From the NCBI GenBank assembly GCA_022494885.1, contig JAGVSM010001366.1, forward strand, positions 186,001-250,000: a stretch of 64,000 nt of DNA. The letters are read 5' to 3'. Within the stretch, counting starts at the first letter, position 1. Every line of letters starts with the position of its first letter. A program made the translations under genes and the position numbers. This document shows positions 22,800 to 34,794 of this stretch, in pieces. The notes below the pieces were generated by a model. It had not been told where the DNA came from, did not search any database, and saw nothing but the letters and a program-made list of their open reading frames with translations. The DNA is from Micrasema longulum. Taxonomy: Eukaryota; Arthropoda; Insecta; Trichoptera; Brachycentridae.

Positions 22800-22916
22800 C
22801 ATCTCGCCTATGCAATCTCTATGCAAAAAAATATATTTAAAAGTCGCTCTGTTAAGACGCGAAGAAAACACAAATTAACAGACAAATACACTTTCGCATT
22901 TATAATATTAGTATGA
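22800..22916 (-). mobile_element. Helitron-like repeat, 5' terminal piece
   Basis: On the minus strand it starts 'tactaatattataaatgcga' and continues 'agtgtatttgtctgtt'. This opening is found on a widespread arthropod non-coding repeat. A decayed 'gagcgac' core and 'tgcatagagattgcata' follow. A SINE family-1 copy starts immediately after its outer end. Confidence 0.55.
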
Positions 22917-23150
22917 TCGGCCTCGTGATGTTAAAGGCAGCGCGTTTGCTTACCATGCACGAGGTCTCGGGTTTAATTCCCGACATGTTTGATATGAAAC
23001 ATTTATTGAAAAGGGTGTTTTCACACACGAATATGTCACAGTCTCTGGACTGGTACCTGAAGCTTAAGACTGATCATCTTACCTTCATGTAACGATCGGT
23101 GTACCAATGCAGTACCTAATGCACCATTAGGTGTGAAAGGGGGATGATGA
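22917..23150 (+). mobile_element. SINE family 1, full-length type copy
   Basis: The head has a diverged A box, the loop cttaccat and B box 'cgggtttaattcccg'. The body has 'gaaaagggtgttttcacaca', 'cttaagactgatcatctt' and 'ggtgtaccaatgcagtacct'. It abuts the Helitron-like terminus at 22916. Confidence 0.75.
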
Positions 23151-23874
23151 TTATGAATAATAGTATGGATGTATAAGATAAATCATTTCAAAGAAATAAT
23201 AAAATTATCGACTTATCTCAAAAGGGATTCAGCATTATTTAGGTTCATAAAATTATTCCTGTGATTTAATGAAATACATTTAATTTAATACATATGTATA
23301 TGTATGTACATTGAACATAGGGTCCTCTTGGAAATAATGGGTTTTTGCCAATGGAGTTTTGAGTTTACTTTTATTTCTCGTGTTCTGTGTGTGAGTTTTA
23401 TTATGTATACAAAAATCTTTCGGTCCTGATTTTTCAAAAATAAAAAAGTTTATAAATTCAATTGATTTTTCGCAAGTGATATTATTAAAACTAATTTGTA
23501 ATTAGAATGATTGACACAATAGTCATTTAAGTCCTGTACCTAAATTAATGTCTTTTAGTTACTAAAAAAATACTTAAATTACAAACATGTATTATGGTTA
23601 TTTGTTTAAAATATTATATATTATGCAATGTAGATAATACCTTCCTACCGTTATTTATATGTCTATCTGCCAAAGCAATTTCAAAGTAAATATTGAGATG
23701 GTTCGAAATTTTACACATCATTCGTATAAAATATTTATTTATGTTTTGCATAAGAATTTTGACAGGAAGGTGTTTTACTTGTCCAGTCGATGGTGTCATT
23801 AGAAAACAAATAATTACCTATCGTAAAAAGTGTACATGTATTTTAAACATATGCTTCAGTACAATGTTTTGAGA
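23151..23874. other. AT-rich DNA without recognised gene
   Basis: Nothing beyond short unsupported frames was seen, such as a 61-codon minus frame at 23614-23799. Confidence 0.4.
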
Positions 23875-24545
23875 TTGTCCAAATGTTTGTAGACAAAATA
23901 CAGGATTTAACTCCCTAGGGAGTCATTAAGATTAACAAACCGCAACAGAGATGAAGAACATTTCAGAGAAGGGAATAAGGAAGTCTAGGCATTTACAGGG
24001 CTTATGACCTGTCATTGTCTGGTTTAAGAGGCCACTTTACACGCTGTGTAACATTTACCATTTTGCTCATGTTTGGACATCCATATATCTTCAATTCTTC
24101 CATCTGTTGATTTTAGTGAAGTTAAAGAGCTGAAACCATTATTGTTGTGTAGAGATTCATCTGACTGAATTATTTCACATACTAGGCAACGCCTAAAAAC
24201 ATTTTTCCAATTTTTAAACTTCGTCTCTGACCAGTTGGTTTTATTACAAAATTTTTAGTACATCCAAATGTTTGTAGATAGACAAAAGACTGAATTTGAC
24301 CCCCTAGTGAGTCATTATAAATAACAAACCACAACAGAGATTAGGAACATTTCAGAGAAGGTAATATGGAAGTCTAGGCATTTACAGGGCTTCTGAACTG
24401 TAAATTAACAGATGGAAGAATTTGAAAAGTCATTGGCTGGTTTAAGTGGCTACTTAACATACTGTGTAACATTCACCATTTTGCTTTTATTTGAACATCC
24501 ATTTTCCTTTAATTTTTCCATCTGTTGATGTTTGTGAAGTTATTT
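23875..24545 (-). repeat. Dispersed repeat: head-to-tail dimer, period ~390 bp
   Basis: Two minus units follow each other. The word 'caacagagatgaagaac' at about 23942 recurs as 'caacagagattaggaac' at about 24332, which gives the ~390-bp period. Inside the second unit a 26-bp piece (about 24402-24427, around 'taacagatggaagaatttg') is present in inverted orientation between 'gaactgt' and 'gtcattggctgg'. Confidence 0.85.
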
Positions 24546-25914
24546 TAAAATATACTAATATGTCAGTCAATGTCATATATTATGTAAGTACATTAATATT
24601 TTACTAATAACGCAATCATAATGTAGGTTTTAATATTTGTAAGAAGAACATTTCCACAGATTATTATTTTTTTAGTCTAAAACTCATCATTCCCAAAAAC
24701 ATATTTTTATTTGAAATATATAAAAAAGATTTTAACGAAAAATCAATAAAGTTTATTTTTGATTTTTTTTCGTAACAATTTGCACAATTTTACGCCAATT
24801 TACCAATCAGAATAACTCACTGAAGAGAACTCGTGACGTTACACGCGGAGTAAACTCAAGATTACGAAACTTTAAAAAATCTTTCCTTTGACAATTCGAT
24901 ACATAAAAATATTTTTTTAACTTGACTTAGTTTGATAGTCTATAAGCATGAAAAAAAAAACATTTCGAAGCTCTGTCGTTATTTGGGACTAAAGTTTTAA
25001 ATTAAATAATAAAAAAAGAATAAAAACCAAGACAATTAAAATAAAAACAATGACATACTTTCTGGTTTAAAAATGTCAAAAAAATGCAAGAAATATTTTA
25101 ATGTTTTGCATTTTTTTATTTAATTTAAAATCACAATATCTGCTTTATCGAACACACAAAAAAGCACTTACTTCATACCGTTATTGATTCACGTACTAAA
25201 AATGTTATTTATTTTCACATAAGAATGTTAAACAAATATTTTATCGATTAATGAGAAAATATAATAGCTGATTGTTAGTTTTATTTGCATATTTTCGATA
25301 AACAGTTATTACGTTTGCAGTTATAGCACTTAAACGCGTAAGTACTGCAATAATACATTTGTGAAAATATTTAGCAAAAATGTAATCATAGTTTTTTTTA
25401 GGAAAGATGTGAATATTTGGTATTTTTATTTATTTTTTTACTATAACTTAAGGCCGTAACCAATTTGTACAAAATTAAAGTTAAACACAATACAAAAAAA
25501 AGATAGTTTATTGTTATGGCTAAACTCAGTACAAGTAATTTGTAGTAAATAAAGAATAAAAGATTTATAGTAAAACAGTGAAGTATAGTAAAAAAGAGAT
25601 GCATTTTAGGTTTGTAAATCTTACATAGGCACATAAATTCAGCAAAAATATAAATAAATAGACCTTTATATGAGTATATTAAACAAACAGATTGAATTTC
25701 TGGTTCATCCGGTTATTGTTGCAAAGTCAGTAGTACTTACTTCCTATGTACAACCAATAAGCATGCACCTATCTAGGTAGCAAGTATTATAAGGTTCTAG
25801 TTTTAGGTTTAGTTTTATTCTCTAGAATTTAAAATTTAGTGAAGTTTACCTACCCACCTACTTTAGATATAAAATGGAATATTAAATTAAAACAAACAAA
25901 CCATCACGCCGTTT
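24546..25914. other. AT-rich DNA without recognised gene
   Basis: Very AT-rich, with only short frames lacking known motifs. A less AT-rich island at 24815-24870 contains 'aactcgtgacgttacacgcg' without coding support. Confidence 0.4.
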
Positions 25915-26430
25915 CCCCTTAGAGGTAGGCAGAGATGATAGAACGCCATATCATACAGAAAAAATCAACAGATTTATCAGAGACATCGCATTTCGACACT
26001 ATTCAGCCTATTTTCATTCTTGTTTTTCCAAGTCCATACTTCACTCACATACATCAGGATCGGGACCAGGACTCCATTGTCAACTGCTTATTTTGCCTCT
26101 TGCGACAAACATTTATTTTCCATGGGTTGATTTAAGTGCGCCGTTCACTCTGTTCCCGGCACTCACCCTCCTTTCAATATCTTTCTCAGTCATTCCATCC
26201 CTCGTAAAACTACTTCCCAGATATACAAATTCCTCTCCCCGTTTAAGTATAATCCCATCATGATAATATATTGTTCGCGGTTTGGCAACATTACGTGGCC
26301 ACTTCACGCGTGCGCGCAGGTGGGATGTCGTGCAGAGGGGGAAGCATTTGGCAATCTTTTGGACACAATGCGATGTATGCAAACTTGATTCTACGCGCCT
26401 TCTGGTATATAATAATTCAATGGATGCCAC
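25915..26430 (-). mobile_element. Non-LTR retrotransposon relic with internal deletion
   Basis: The minus strand encodes EEFVYLGSSFTRDGMTEKDI, ERRVSAGNRVNGAL, then across stops VLVPILMYVSEVWTWKN and NRLNSVEMRCL. These are the ordered blocks that follow the reverse transcriptase domain in the WFGHVERM-like group. Directly after EMRCL the frame resembles the C-terminal WRSIISAYL.GETA. Roughly 100 residues, including the WFGHVERM block, are therefore deleted. The first ~50 residues of the open frame (from 26430) do not match the family and may be foreign sequence joined at about 26270. Inactive. Confidence 0.65.
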
Positions 26431-27119
26431 TTAAACTTTTTTAGAGATTCAAGTTTTTTAAATCTCCGCTTTAATATTGTGACGACTTTTTCCTTCAATT
26501 TTTTCTTCTAAATCTGTGAATCTATTTCTATTCTATGTAGATAAACGGGTATATTTGATTAGCGTACTAATTTTGGAATTATGACAATATGTGGGAAGAG
26601 TAATTTAAATGTGTTGGTTATTCGCCGTATAACATGTTAACTGACACCGTAATGTAAAGCCTAAAATATGTTTGTTTTACACACCAAAGTTCCGAGTAAA
26701 ATAATTAAATTGGTTAAATAAAACAATAAAACTAACATACAACTCACCCTATGTGACCTTTCCTACTTAACTGCATGAAAAAATATTATAAAAATTGTAC
26801 ACAAAGCTAAAAGTATACAAGACGATGACGCAACACAAACAAATACATAAATCCAGACAATAACAATACTGCCACATTTAAAAAGCAAATACCAGCGTAG
26901 GACAGTCTAAAATACTATACAATGGACTTAAACATCAAAATGATTTACCTAACCACTTGAAAAATTGCGCTGGAGACAAAATTAAAATCAACCTATAAAT
27001 GCACACAATGATTGCCCTCACCAGACTAGACCTTATAATATTTCTTACAAAACTCAAAGGGGCATTTAAAAATAACAAATAAAAATATTCCAGCTGTCAT
27101 CGCAAAAATTTAAAAAAGG
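26431..27119. other. AT-rich DNA, possible retroelement tail near 26900
   Basis: Around 26900-26998 the plus strand reads LYNGLKHQNDLPNHLKNC, faintly like a non-LTR polyprotein end, but the match is too weak to call. Otherwise nothing was recognised. Confidence 0.3.
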
Positions 27120-27330
27120 TGAATGATACTCCCATTTCGTGTATTTAAAAAAGCAATTATGTAGCCAGATAAATCAACCAATGACAGGTGCCCTGTGATT
27201 GCTTAGACTTTCATATTTCCAACTCAAAAGTGTTTTCATCTCAATTGCAATAAATTTAAATATTTCTAACTCTCTAGAGAGTGAAGTTTACCCTTATCTA
27301 TAAACATTTGGACATACCCAAAATATTTTA
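27120..27330 (+). repeat. Dispersed ~390-bp repeat, plus copy (partial)
   Basis: Diverged plus-order words: 'atcaaccaatgacaggtgcc', 'gattgcttagactttcat', 'cttatctataaacatttgg' and 'acatacccaaaatattt'. Confidence 0.7.
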
Positions 27331-29108
27331 TTTTATTTTATTACATTGGAAAGCCAACAGACATTAATATATTTAAGATATAATTTTATTGTAAATATAT
27401 TTCATAAAGATCATTTAGAAGCTTCCACATAATATTGTTATTGTAAATTTTGTCACATAAGAATTAAACATCAAATAATTAATCATACACAATTTATAAT
27501 ATTATGAAAAATGAAAATGTAATGCAAATTTTTAAAAATAGATCTGTTTTTGAATATTGGTCATACAGTTGCACATTATAATTTTTAATTCAACGATAGT
27601 TGACCATACAGTGTACATTTATTATGTGCCTACATAAAGAACGGCACACAACGTGCACACTATAGGCTGCGGATTTAAGGCGCAACATCATAACTTGAAC
27701 TTTTTTGGAAATTTCATTTAGAAAGGAAATAAAAGATATATTATTAATATCAGGTTCTATTTAAAACTGAATTTTGAAACGAAAATTTTTAAATAGAGAT
27801 TGGAGAAATTATAAATAGAGATTGGTTTCTGGTCTGCGTCACTGGGACTGTTAAATTAATAAGTGATAGAACCTTAGGGCAATCTATCATGTTATTTAAA
27901 GTTTTATATATAAAAATGGCGTCAGCCATGTTCCTGCGAGTTTGGAGAGTTTGGAGTTTGGGTAAGTTTGTAGATTCACCTGGATCTGTATTGCTGACAT
28001 ATTATGCACTCGTATCTCGGTGCACAAAAAAAGAACCGTAGCAATTTCATATAGTTATTAAAAATACATTTAAGTGACACTTCGAATTCGACAAAATTCG
28101 TACACTGTCGACTATTCCTTTCAAGGTGCGATATATTATCAAGTTATTCGAGGAATTTGATATATGTATTAGATATAAGGCAATTATATATATCTAGAAA
28201 ATAATGTTTGTGAAAGCCAATTATTATACTAAATCCCAAAAGAAACATTTCCACACTACTAGAAGTCAAACTAAAGGATGGGTCATGGGGTCTACCACAA
28301 ACTTTGAATTCGGAAAAAGAAATTTCAGGTTTCTGGCCCCAAAATATTCGATTTGTTACCCAAAGATTGCAAAACCATGACCCGAAGTCAATTAAATAAA
28401 TTTGTGACAAATAATTACTGGATTTAGGTAGCGAAAAATCGTTAAACTTACTCAAAAGCATTCCAAAATAATAAATGGTGTATTCAAATATTGTATAACT
28501 GTATAATAAATTATCTAGTAGGTAGTCATGTTATTGTTTATTTTTGCATAAAAATGTCTGCCTTAAAACAGGTTGTATTTAGTTAGGCAGACTAGACATA
28601 ATCCAGATAAATCTATTACCTTAGTATGCAAGTAGTAGATAAAGAAATTGTATTTTTTTGTGAATAAACCATGATTATTAATATTATTATTATAGGCATT
28701 CTGCGAAAAAACATTAAGTCATTCATTATTGATAGTTGTTTAAAGATATTTGAGGTTAAAAGTTTATTATGCATTTTCAAACAATTTTATAATTATTACG
28801 TATTACAGGGTTCATGTTAAGGACAGTAAAAGCGTTGAGCATATTTTTTTACGTTTTCTTAATTTTAAACTAAATATACCAATTGAATATATAAAATACA
28901 CATATTTGAATATACAAAAATAAGAAAAAATACGAAAGTCAAACGAGTTGTTTTATTTAAAAAAAAAAATAATACCTATATTAGATTGTGGTCGACTAAT
29001 AAATTTTATTGGTATGCGAGTACCTGGTTGAGTCGCCCGATGTAATACATCATTCTAATGCGGTCAATAATCGACTAATTACAGCGCAAATTCACTATTA
29101 GTACACGG
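27331..29108. other. AT-rich DNA without recognised gene
   Basis: A 105-codon minus frame at 28144-28461 has no recognised domain or splice context. The rest is low-complexity. Confidence 0.4.
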
Positions 29109-30612
29109 ATTATTATGGATAACTTATATAGCGCCATTTTCGTAATAAAATACCTCAAGGGCGCTTTACATGGTGATTCTATTGTTAAGTTAATTTAATT
29201 GAAGCTTTTAAATTTGTAATTTAATTAAAATAATTTATTTTGTTGTCACGTGCTACGGATTTATTCAAATGATTTAGAGAACAAGTGGGTTTTAAGTTTT
29301 TTCCGAAACATCACTTCACTTTCACAGCCTCGCACCTCTGCTGGGAGAGCATTCCATGCCATAGGGCCTGCGACCGCAAATGCGCGTTCACTAAATTTAG
29401 TGCGCTGTTTGCGTAGAGGTATAATAACTTTTCCTCTCGCCGTAGACGTAGCTGATCTAAGCGTGAGACGCCTGTCAGCTAGTTCATCTGGAATGCATAG
29501 TTCCCTTAGATATTCCGGAGCCGAGTTGTGCAGTGACTTATACATAAGCCAACAGAGTTTGTATTCGACCCTCTGTGGAAAACGTAGCCAGTGTAGTTCC
29601 CGAAGTAGTGGAGTGATATGACTGAACTTAGAGATTCCGAAAATAAGTCTCGCTGCGGCATTCAATACAGATTGTAGGCGAGTCATTTTGTTCATTGGTA
29701 GACCTGCATAGATACCATTACAATAATCGACTCTAGACACTACAAACGCATTTATTAATTGACGGGCGGCATCAACCGGCAAATTTTTGCGGATGCATTT
29801 AATTTGTCTCAGCTGGTAGAAGCATGAACTTATCGTTCTACTAATTTGAGCGTCAAGAGATAGGTCAGAATTGAGTAAAACTCCCAGTAGTTTAACGGTA
29901 AAGCGGTACTCCCTACATTAGGTAGAGCCGTATCCTGGATCAAATTCTGTCGTCTGGCTGAAGCCACCCACAGTTGTTCAGTTTTTGATGGGTTTAATGT
30001 TAGTCTGTTTTCAGCCATCCAGTTTCCTATTTTCTTGATGCATCCATCAATTAAATTGACAAGCACACTTCTCTCGCCTGGTTTGCAATAAAAATAAATC
30101 TGCGTATCATCTGCATAGCAGTGCGACCACAATCCACATTCTTTGATAATGTTCTCTATATCTTTAGTGTAAAGGAGATAGAGAAGTGGTCCGAGTACTG
30201 ACCCTTGAGGCACTCCTGTAGACACCCGAAAGTTGGTTGAGCTTTTACCCTGGAACACGACCGCATATTCTCTTTTATTAAGATATGAACTGAACCACAT
30301 ATGTGCCTGATCACGGATACCATAAGTTTTCTCCAGACGTTCAAGCAAAATATTATGGTCTACAGTATCAAATGCAGCACTCATGTCCAGAAGAGCCATC
30401 AACACCAGATTACCAGAGTCCACCGACGTTATAATGTCAGACAGTACTCTTATCACTCCTGTCTCCGTGGAATGAAAACGTCGGTATGCCGATTGTCTTA
30501 CCGAAAATAAAGAATTCCGCTCGATATAGTTAACGAGCCTATGAGAAACTATTTTTTCTAGTATTTTTGATACGATGGGAAGATTTGAAATAGGGCGAAA
30601 ACGGATGCATGT
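29109..30612 (-). mobile_element. L2-type non-LTR retrotransposon, well preserved 3' part
   Basis: The minus strand holds the reverse transcriptase and C-terminal region, almost intact. In order: FRPISNLPIVSKILEKIV, QSAYRRFHSTET, the catalytic LLDMSAAFDTVDH block, GVPQGSVLGPLL, then the YADD box within HCYADDTQIYF. A single frame shift near 29890-29900 separates this from GVLLNSDLSLDAQISR and a 173-codon frame with SRVDYCNGIYAGLP, LHWL and FSERAFAVAGPMAWNALP before the stop at 29261. The first frame has no stop from about 30600 down to 29830. The 3' UTR holds a GCGC hairpin (29131-29136 pairing with 29159-29164) and 'gctatataagttatcc', as at the 3' ends of CR1/L2 elements. The endonuclease and 5' reverse transcriptase are lost near 30612. 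Apart from that truncation and one shift it looks young. Confidence 0.9.
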
Positions 30613-31274
30613 ACTTGCGAACTAATATGCTAACAACATCGAAGTCTTGAACTTGAGTCTTGTAAATTAAAAAAATCAATGTATATGTTACATATCAAAT
30701 GTTCGGTTTATATTGTATTACAATATTATGTACCTTTCTACTTACTTTTAAACAGTTTTCGGTTTTAAATGTTACATCATGTTGATATTATACTTGTTTA
30801 TCTAGTTTTTTTTTATTAATTCGTACACATTTTTCTCTCTTTTATAGGTTCTTTAAATTTTCTCTACCAAGTTTATTTCTAAACGGTGTTCTTTCTTTTT
30901 ATTTCTTTTTAGTGTATTTTGAAAATTTTATGCTCTCTATACATTCGTGTTTAATATAACTCGTTTGTGTGTAAATGCCTTATGGGCAAAAATTTTATAA
31001 AATAAAAAAACAAAAAAAAAACGAAATTAAAAAAATGACACATTAATCAATCAACAAAAATAAAAAAGTAATCACAAAAAAAAGTTTTTTTTAAATGTAT
31101 TTTTTTAAATAATAGAGTGTTATGGATGCATTTCGCTGATACATAATACCATACTTCCTGAATAAGATACGTTTTTACGTGCAAATCACATAATAAAGTA
31201 ACTTTTTGTTACTTGTTTTATCATTTCTTATATTGTAATCGCATTGCTTTATTTAGTATTTTATTTTGTTTCTT
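30613..31274. other. AT-rich DNA, possible retroelement 3' end
   Basis: A stretch near 30970-31020, 'taaatgccttatgggcaaaa' then an A-rich tail, resembles the 3' end of a non-LTR retrotransposon on the plus strand. No coding part is attached. Confidence 0.35.
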
Positions 31275-31478
31275 GTCGGCCTCAAGAGGTCTCGGGTTCG
31301 ATTCCCTACATGGTTGAAATCAAATATTAATCTGAAAGGGTGTTTTCACACCAGAATATTTCATAGCCCTGGACTGCTATCTGAAGCGTAGAATTGATCA
31401 TCTTTCCGACATGTAAAAAAAAACAAGATACACGGCGATTGGTGTACCAGTGCAGTTGCCCATGCACCATGAAATTAT
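31275..31478 (+). mobile_element. SINE family 1, head internally deleted
   Basis: It jumps from the first bases of the head ('tcggcctca') to 'agaggtctcgggttcgattc', so the A box and anticodon region are missing. The body then continues with 'aaagggtgttttcacacca', 'gaattgatcatctttcc' and 'ggtgtaccagtgcagttg'. Confidence 0.7.
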
Positions 31479-32499
31479 GCGAAGCATTAGCTTTTATGTT
31501 CCGGATAATATTACCTTACACAGCGTCACCATAGACTGTTTTACAATATACAAGACTAACCTGCCAATGGTTATACCTGTTGGAGGGGCCATCTCTATGT
31601 TGAATAATATTACTTTGTACATTAAAATTTTTCAAGTCTCTGAGGGAGTTTTTCGTTACAAGATTCTCTTACTTTTTGAACATATTTTTCTCTGGATATT
31701 ATGTATACATATGTATTATTTTTATATATACCTGATTTTACCCTTTTATATTCATTATGCCCATATTACATACGTATTCATACAGAATAAAGACATTCAA
31801 TTTTGTAATGCACATATATTTAATTTTATTTAAATTATTTATTGACAATTCCTGATGAAATTCCATTGTAATGATGTAATAACTTATATTTACATATAAG
31901 TTATTAATTTTAAAATACTTGGTACACTTCCACTTATTAATTTGTCCAATTAGCGCTTTCACCCTCTAATAAGCATCTTCAGACTGGTGAACATTATACT
32001 GTGTAAGAATAATTTATATAAACCTAAATATTATCTTAAGTGTAGGTATATTTAAAAATAAGTTGAAAAATGTACAATACGGAATATTTCAATGGAACAG
32101 AGTGAGACAAATTAAAAATGTCGTCTATATATCTATAATAATACAAGACATGTTTAAATAGGCTAAGTTTCACAATTTCTTTTTCTAAAACGTCCATATG
32201 AAAGAAATTGAAAGTAGGAAAAGGGAATAATATCGCGAAAAATAATTTGGCCTGTCGCGTAGAAAGAACTCAGTGCATTTTTGTAGATTAAAGAGCATTT
32301 AATGAATAATATTACGTCATCATTTAGTCAAAAGAAAAAAAAATTGATTGAATGCTTTTTCGTAGAATACCCACGATATATCCTATAAAAAAGGTTAACT
32401 GTGTCTGTTTCGCACGTTTTTATCGATAACGGAGATAAAAGCTTTTAGTTAAACAAATACTTAAATACGAGTAAATACAATATCTTAATCTTCGCTTTT
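31479..32499. other. Region downstream of CFAP299; 3' UTR at right end
   Basis: The right end (about 32290-32499) is the expected minus-strand 3' UTR of CFAP299. ATTAAA, a common variant poly(A) signal, lies on the minus strand at 32298-32303. The 127-codon frame at 31450-31833 begins inside the SINE and is hydrophobic low-complexity sequence. It is not supported as a gene. Confidence 0.4.
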
Positions 32500-32670
32500 T
32501 CATACTTTTCGCCTCAACACATGATCGTAGAGTTCAGCTTGTACGTAAGAATCGGAGTAGACTCTATTGCGTACTGTGTTTGGTCCGGGGGGCGCAGCAG
32601 GATCAACTTGAATTATCATGTGGTCATGGCGGCTCTGGAAATACAATCCTATGCTCTTATCCGTATAAGG
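32500..32670 (-). CDS. CFAP299: CFAP299 homologue, last coding exon
   Basis: This is the terminal coding exon of the cilia- and flagella-associated protein 299 gene (C4orf22 homologue, DUF4464 family). The protein is known from ciliated organisms and linked to sperm flagella. On the minus strand a polypyrimidine tract and TAG acceptor (32671-32672) precede 56 codons and a TGA stop. The peptide starts PYTDKSIGLYFQSRHDH. It contains IIQVDPAAPPGPNTVRN, matching the family's NVDP.A.PG.N..R block, and ends VQAELYDHVLRRKV, matching the conserved YDH..RRK terminus. Phase 0 matches the preceding exon at 38040-38237. No stop or shift interrupts it. The identification rests on remembered family sequence, supported by three consecutive exons in order. 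Confidence 0.9.
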   Translation of the reverse strand, partial: PYTDKSIGLYFQSRHDHMIIQVDPAAPPGPNTVRNRVYSDSYVQAELYDHVLRRKV

Positions 32671-32777
32671 CTAAAAAAAACATTATTTAAAAAAATATAA
32701 AAGCTAAAAGCGGGCAGAAAAGTTAATTTTGTACAGTGTATAAATTGATAAACGTATTTTTTATGTAAAAATTAATA

Positions 32778-32947
32778 TTAGCGTTCTTATAATTTACCCA
32801 AATATTTAAATTTTGGTGGTCATTTCCAACGAGTTTAAAGTAACTCACTATTAAAAAATGGAAATCAAGTTGGGGTAGAGTGGGGTCCGAACCTCGGACC
32901 TCTGATCCGCGAGTCCGCAACACTAGCCACGTGACCACAACCCGATT
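32778..32947 (-). mobile_element. SINE family 2, minus copy inside CFAP299 intron
   Basis: On the minus strand the head starts 'aaatcgggttgtggtcacgt', and the B-box region reads 'ggttcggaccccactctacc'. The body ends in 'gtaaattataagaacgc'. It lies only about 110 bp upstream of the acceptor of the last CFAP299 exon and in the gene's orientation. Confidence 0.7.
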
Positions 32948-33659
32948 TGACCAGGTTAGGTGAGATCTTTAGTTGGTATCTTTTTTATAAATATCTGACT
33001 TTTCTACAAATACATATTTGCGTTTTTATAATTTTGCTAAATATTTTTAACTTTGACCGTTTTTACTACGAACGCTCTTAAAACGAGTTTCACAAAAATG
33101 AGCTCTATAAACCGTCTTACTTAATCACATATACAGATTATTAAAATGTGATACAGTACAAGTGAACTAAATGAACCTTTTTCTGTTGTTTTAGTTTACT
33201 ATGTTTTATTCGTTTATATTTTGTTTCAAATTTTCGTTTTAATGAACTGTTTGACTTGTTTAATTAATAACGAATATTAATAAAAAATATAAGCTCACAT
33301 GCATGTGTCGATAAATGAGTTGAATTTATTTTTTTCAATTGACATCAACCCTTTACAAAATGTTGGAAAGAAAAAAAAATGGAATCTGATATTGACCCTT
33401 ATAGATCCGAGCCATATAAATACTAATTTTCTATAATTTATCGATCGTGCCGGTTCTCCAAAAATCTCTGTACAACTTTAATGAATTTATAACACCTTTC
33501 AAAAGATATTTAAATAAGTACCTAATTAAATCTACCTGTCAGTTTTAAAAATGTTATTACGCGAGAACCGAATCGATTTCAAAATCCAATAACGGTTTAA
33601 ATAACATTTCGGTTTTTCACTTCAGCCTTAGAGTGCAATTCGAAAATACCACTCAACTG

Positions 33660-33980
33660 AAAAGTCGTGCCGTTGAACGACAACAGAGGAAAATGGTTTC
33701 TGATTTCGTTTGTATTAAAAAAAGACGTCAATCAACCCCGGTGGACGGTTGAAGTATGTTGGTACATAATGCATTTCACCCCTAGTTCGGGGCAGCGCAG
33801 CGGTGTTTGGGGCTGCATTTTCGCGTGGAAATCTTATCCCGCCGTTTTCACAACTCGCCCCGAGAACAAATCCTGCATTATTCGCAAAAACTTTAACGCT
33901 AGAACATAAAATGTTGAATTGCCTCGAGCAATCCAGCGTCACTGGCTCCGTCTGTGCTGTAACTACTCACTGCTGATCTA
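33660..33980. other. GC-richer block with open frames on both strands
   Basis: It is less AT-rich than the surrounding intron. Overlapping open frames occur on both strands (80 codons plus, 75 codons minus), as expected when stop codons are depleted by composition. No domain or splice pattern is recognised. It could be a diverged element fragment or a regulatory CpG-rich stretch. Confidence 0.35.
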
Positions 33981-34265
33981 GGCCGGCTCAAGAAAATAAT
34001 CTTAGTAATCACACAAATTTCAACGAATTGAAAAAACCAAGTTGCTTGGTACTTAGGATACACATAATTTTATATGTTATAAAATGCGTAATAAAACACG
34101 TCAATATCCTAGGTGATACCATTTAGCAAAAAAAAACGATCTACTCACTGGCCGTGGCATTACAATTGGCAGATTAGTTCTGCAGCATCTAATCTAGGTA
34201 AAATAATAAATGATATATAACATGGGACACGTAGTTCTGTGTAAATCAATCAGGATATGAATATA

Positions 34266-34560
34266 AATAGAGAAATATCACATACTGCGAATACTGATAA
34301 AAATAAATTAAACGGATTTAGAATGAAGAAATGCTTTCATACATCAATTGAAAAAAGGAATTTAAAAAAAAAAGTTACTAGAAAAACGCGATATGTTTGG
34401 CCTTTGTAGTTATGACGTCAAGATTCGTGACAATGTTCTTAACAAATTTGAATGGTCGGGAACAAAAAAGTCTCAAAAAATACAAATTCTTATTTTTTTT
34501 CACATACCTTTATTACTTTAAAAATGTGAACAACATAAAACGTGATATTTCCCTATTGTG
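34266..34560. mobile_element. MITE family B, internally shortened copy
   Basis: The left end has 'atagagaaatatcaca', and the right end is 'acgtgatatttccctattg'. Shared internal words are 'actagaaaaacgcgatatg' and 'ttatgacgtcaagattc'. The CACGCCCC stretch of the other copies is missing. Confidence 0.7.
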
Positions 34561-34794
34561 TATAACCAACCATCTGAATTATCAATATAAATTTTCAGTT
34601 TCCGAAAATGTAACTCTTATCAACAATGGATGTCTGTAGTTTTCTCTATATTTGCATTCTCTATAGTGAATTCTCATCACGCATGTAGTATATAAACCAA
34701 ACATATAAAGGGAATTAAGAAAATGTCATAAGAAAATGTGAAAATCAGCCACCTATAAACGGAATGGTAAATGCTTAGAGATCCATATTTTAAG

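Noticed and set aside
29250..29621. 123-codon plus frame
   Set aside because: It is the antisense shadow of the L2 C-terminal frame on the minus strand.
31450..31833. 127-codon plus frame
   Set aside because: It begins within a SINE tail and continues through AT-rich DNA giving hydrophobic low-complexity residues.
33667..33942. Overlapping plus and minus frames of 75-80 codons
   Set aside because: Both strands open at once in a GC-richer patch is a composition effect; neither has a domain.
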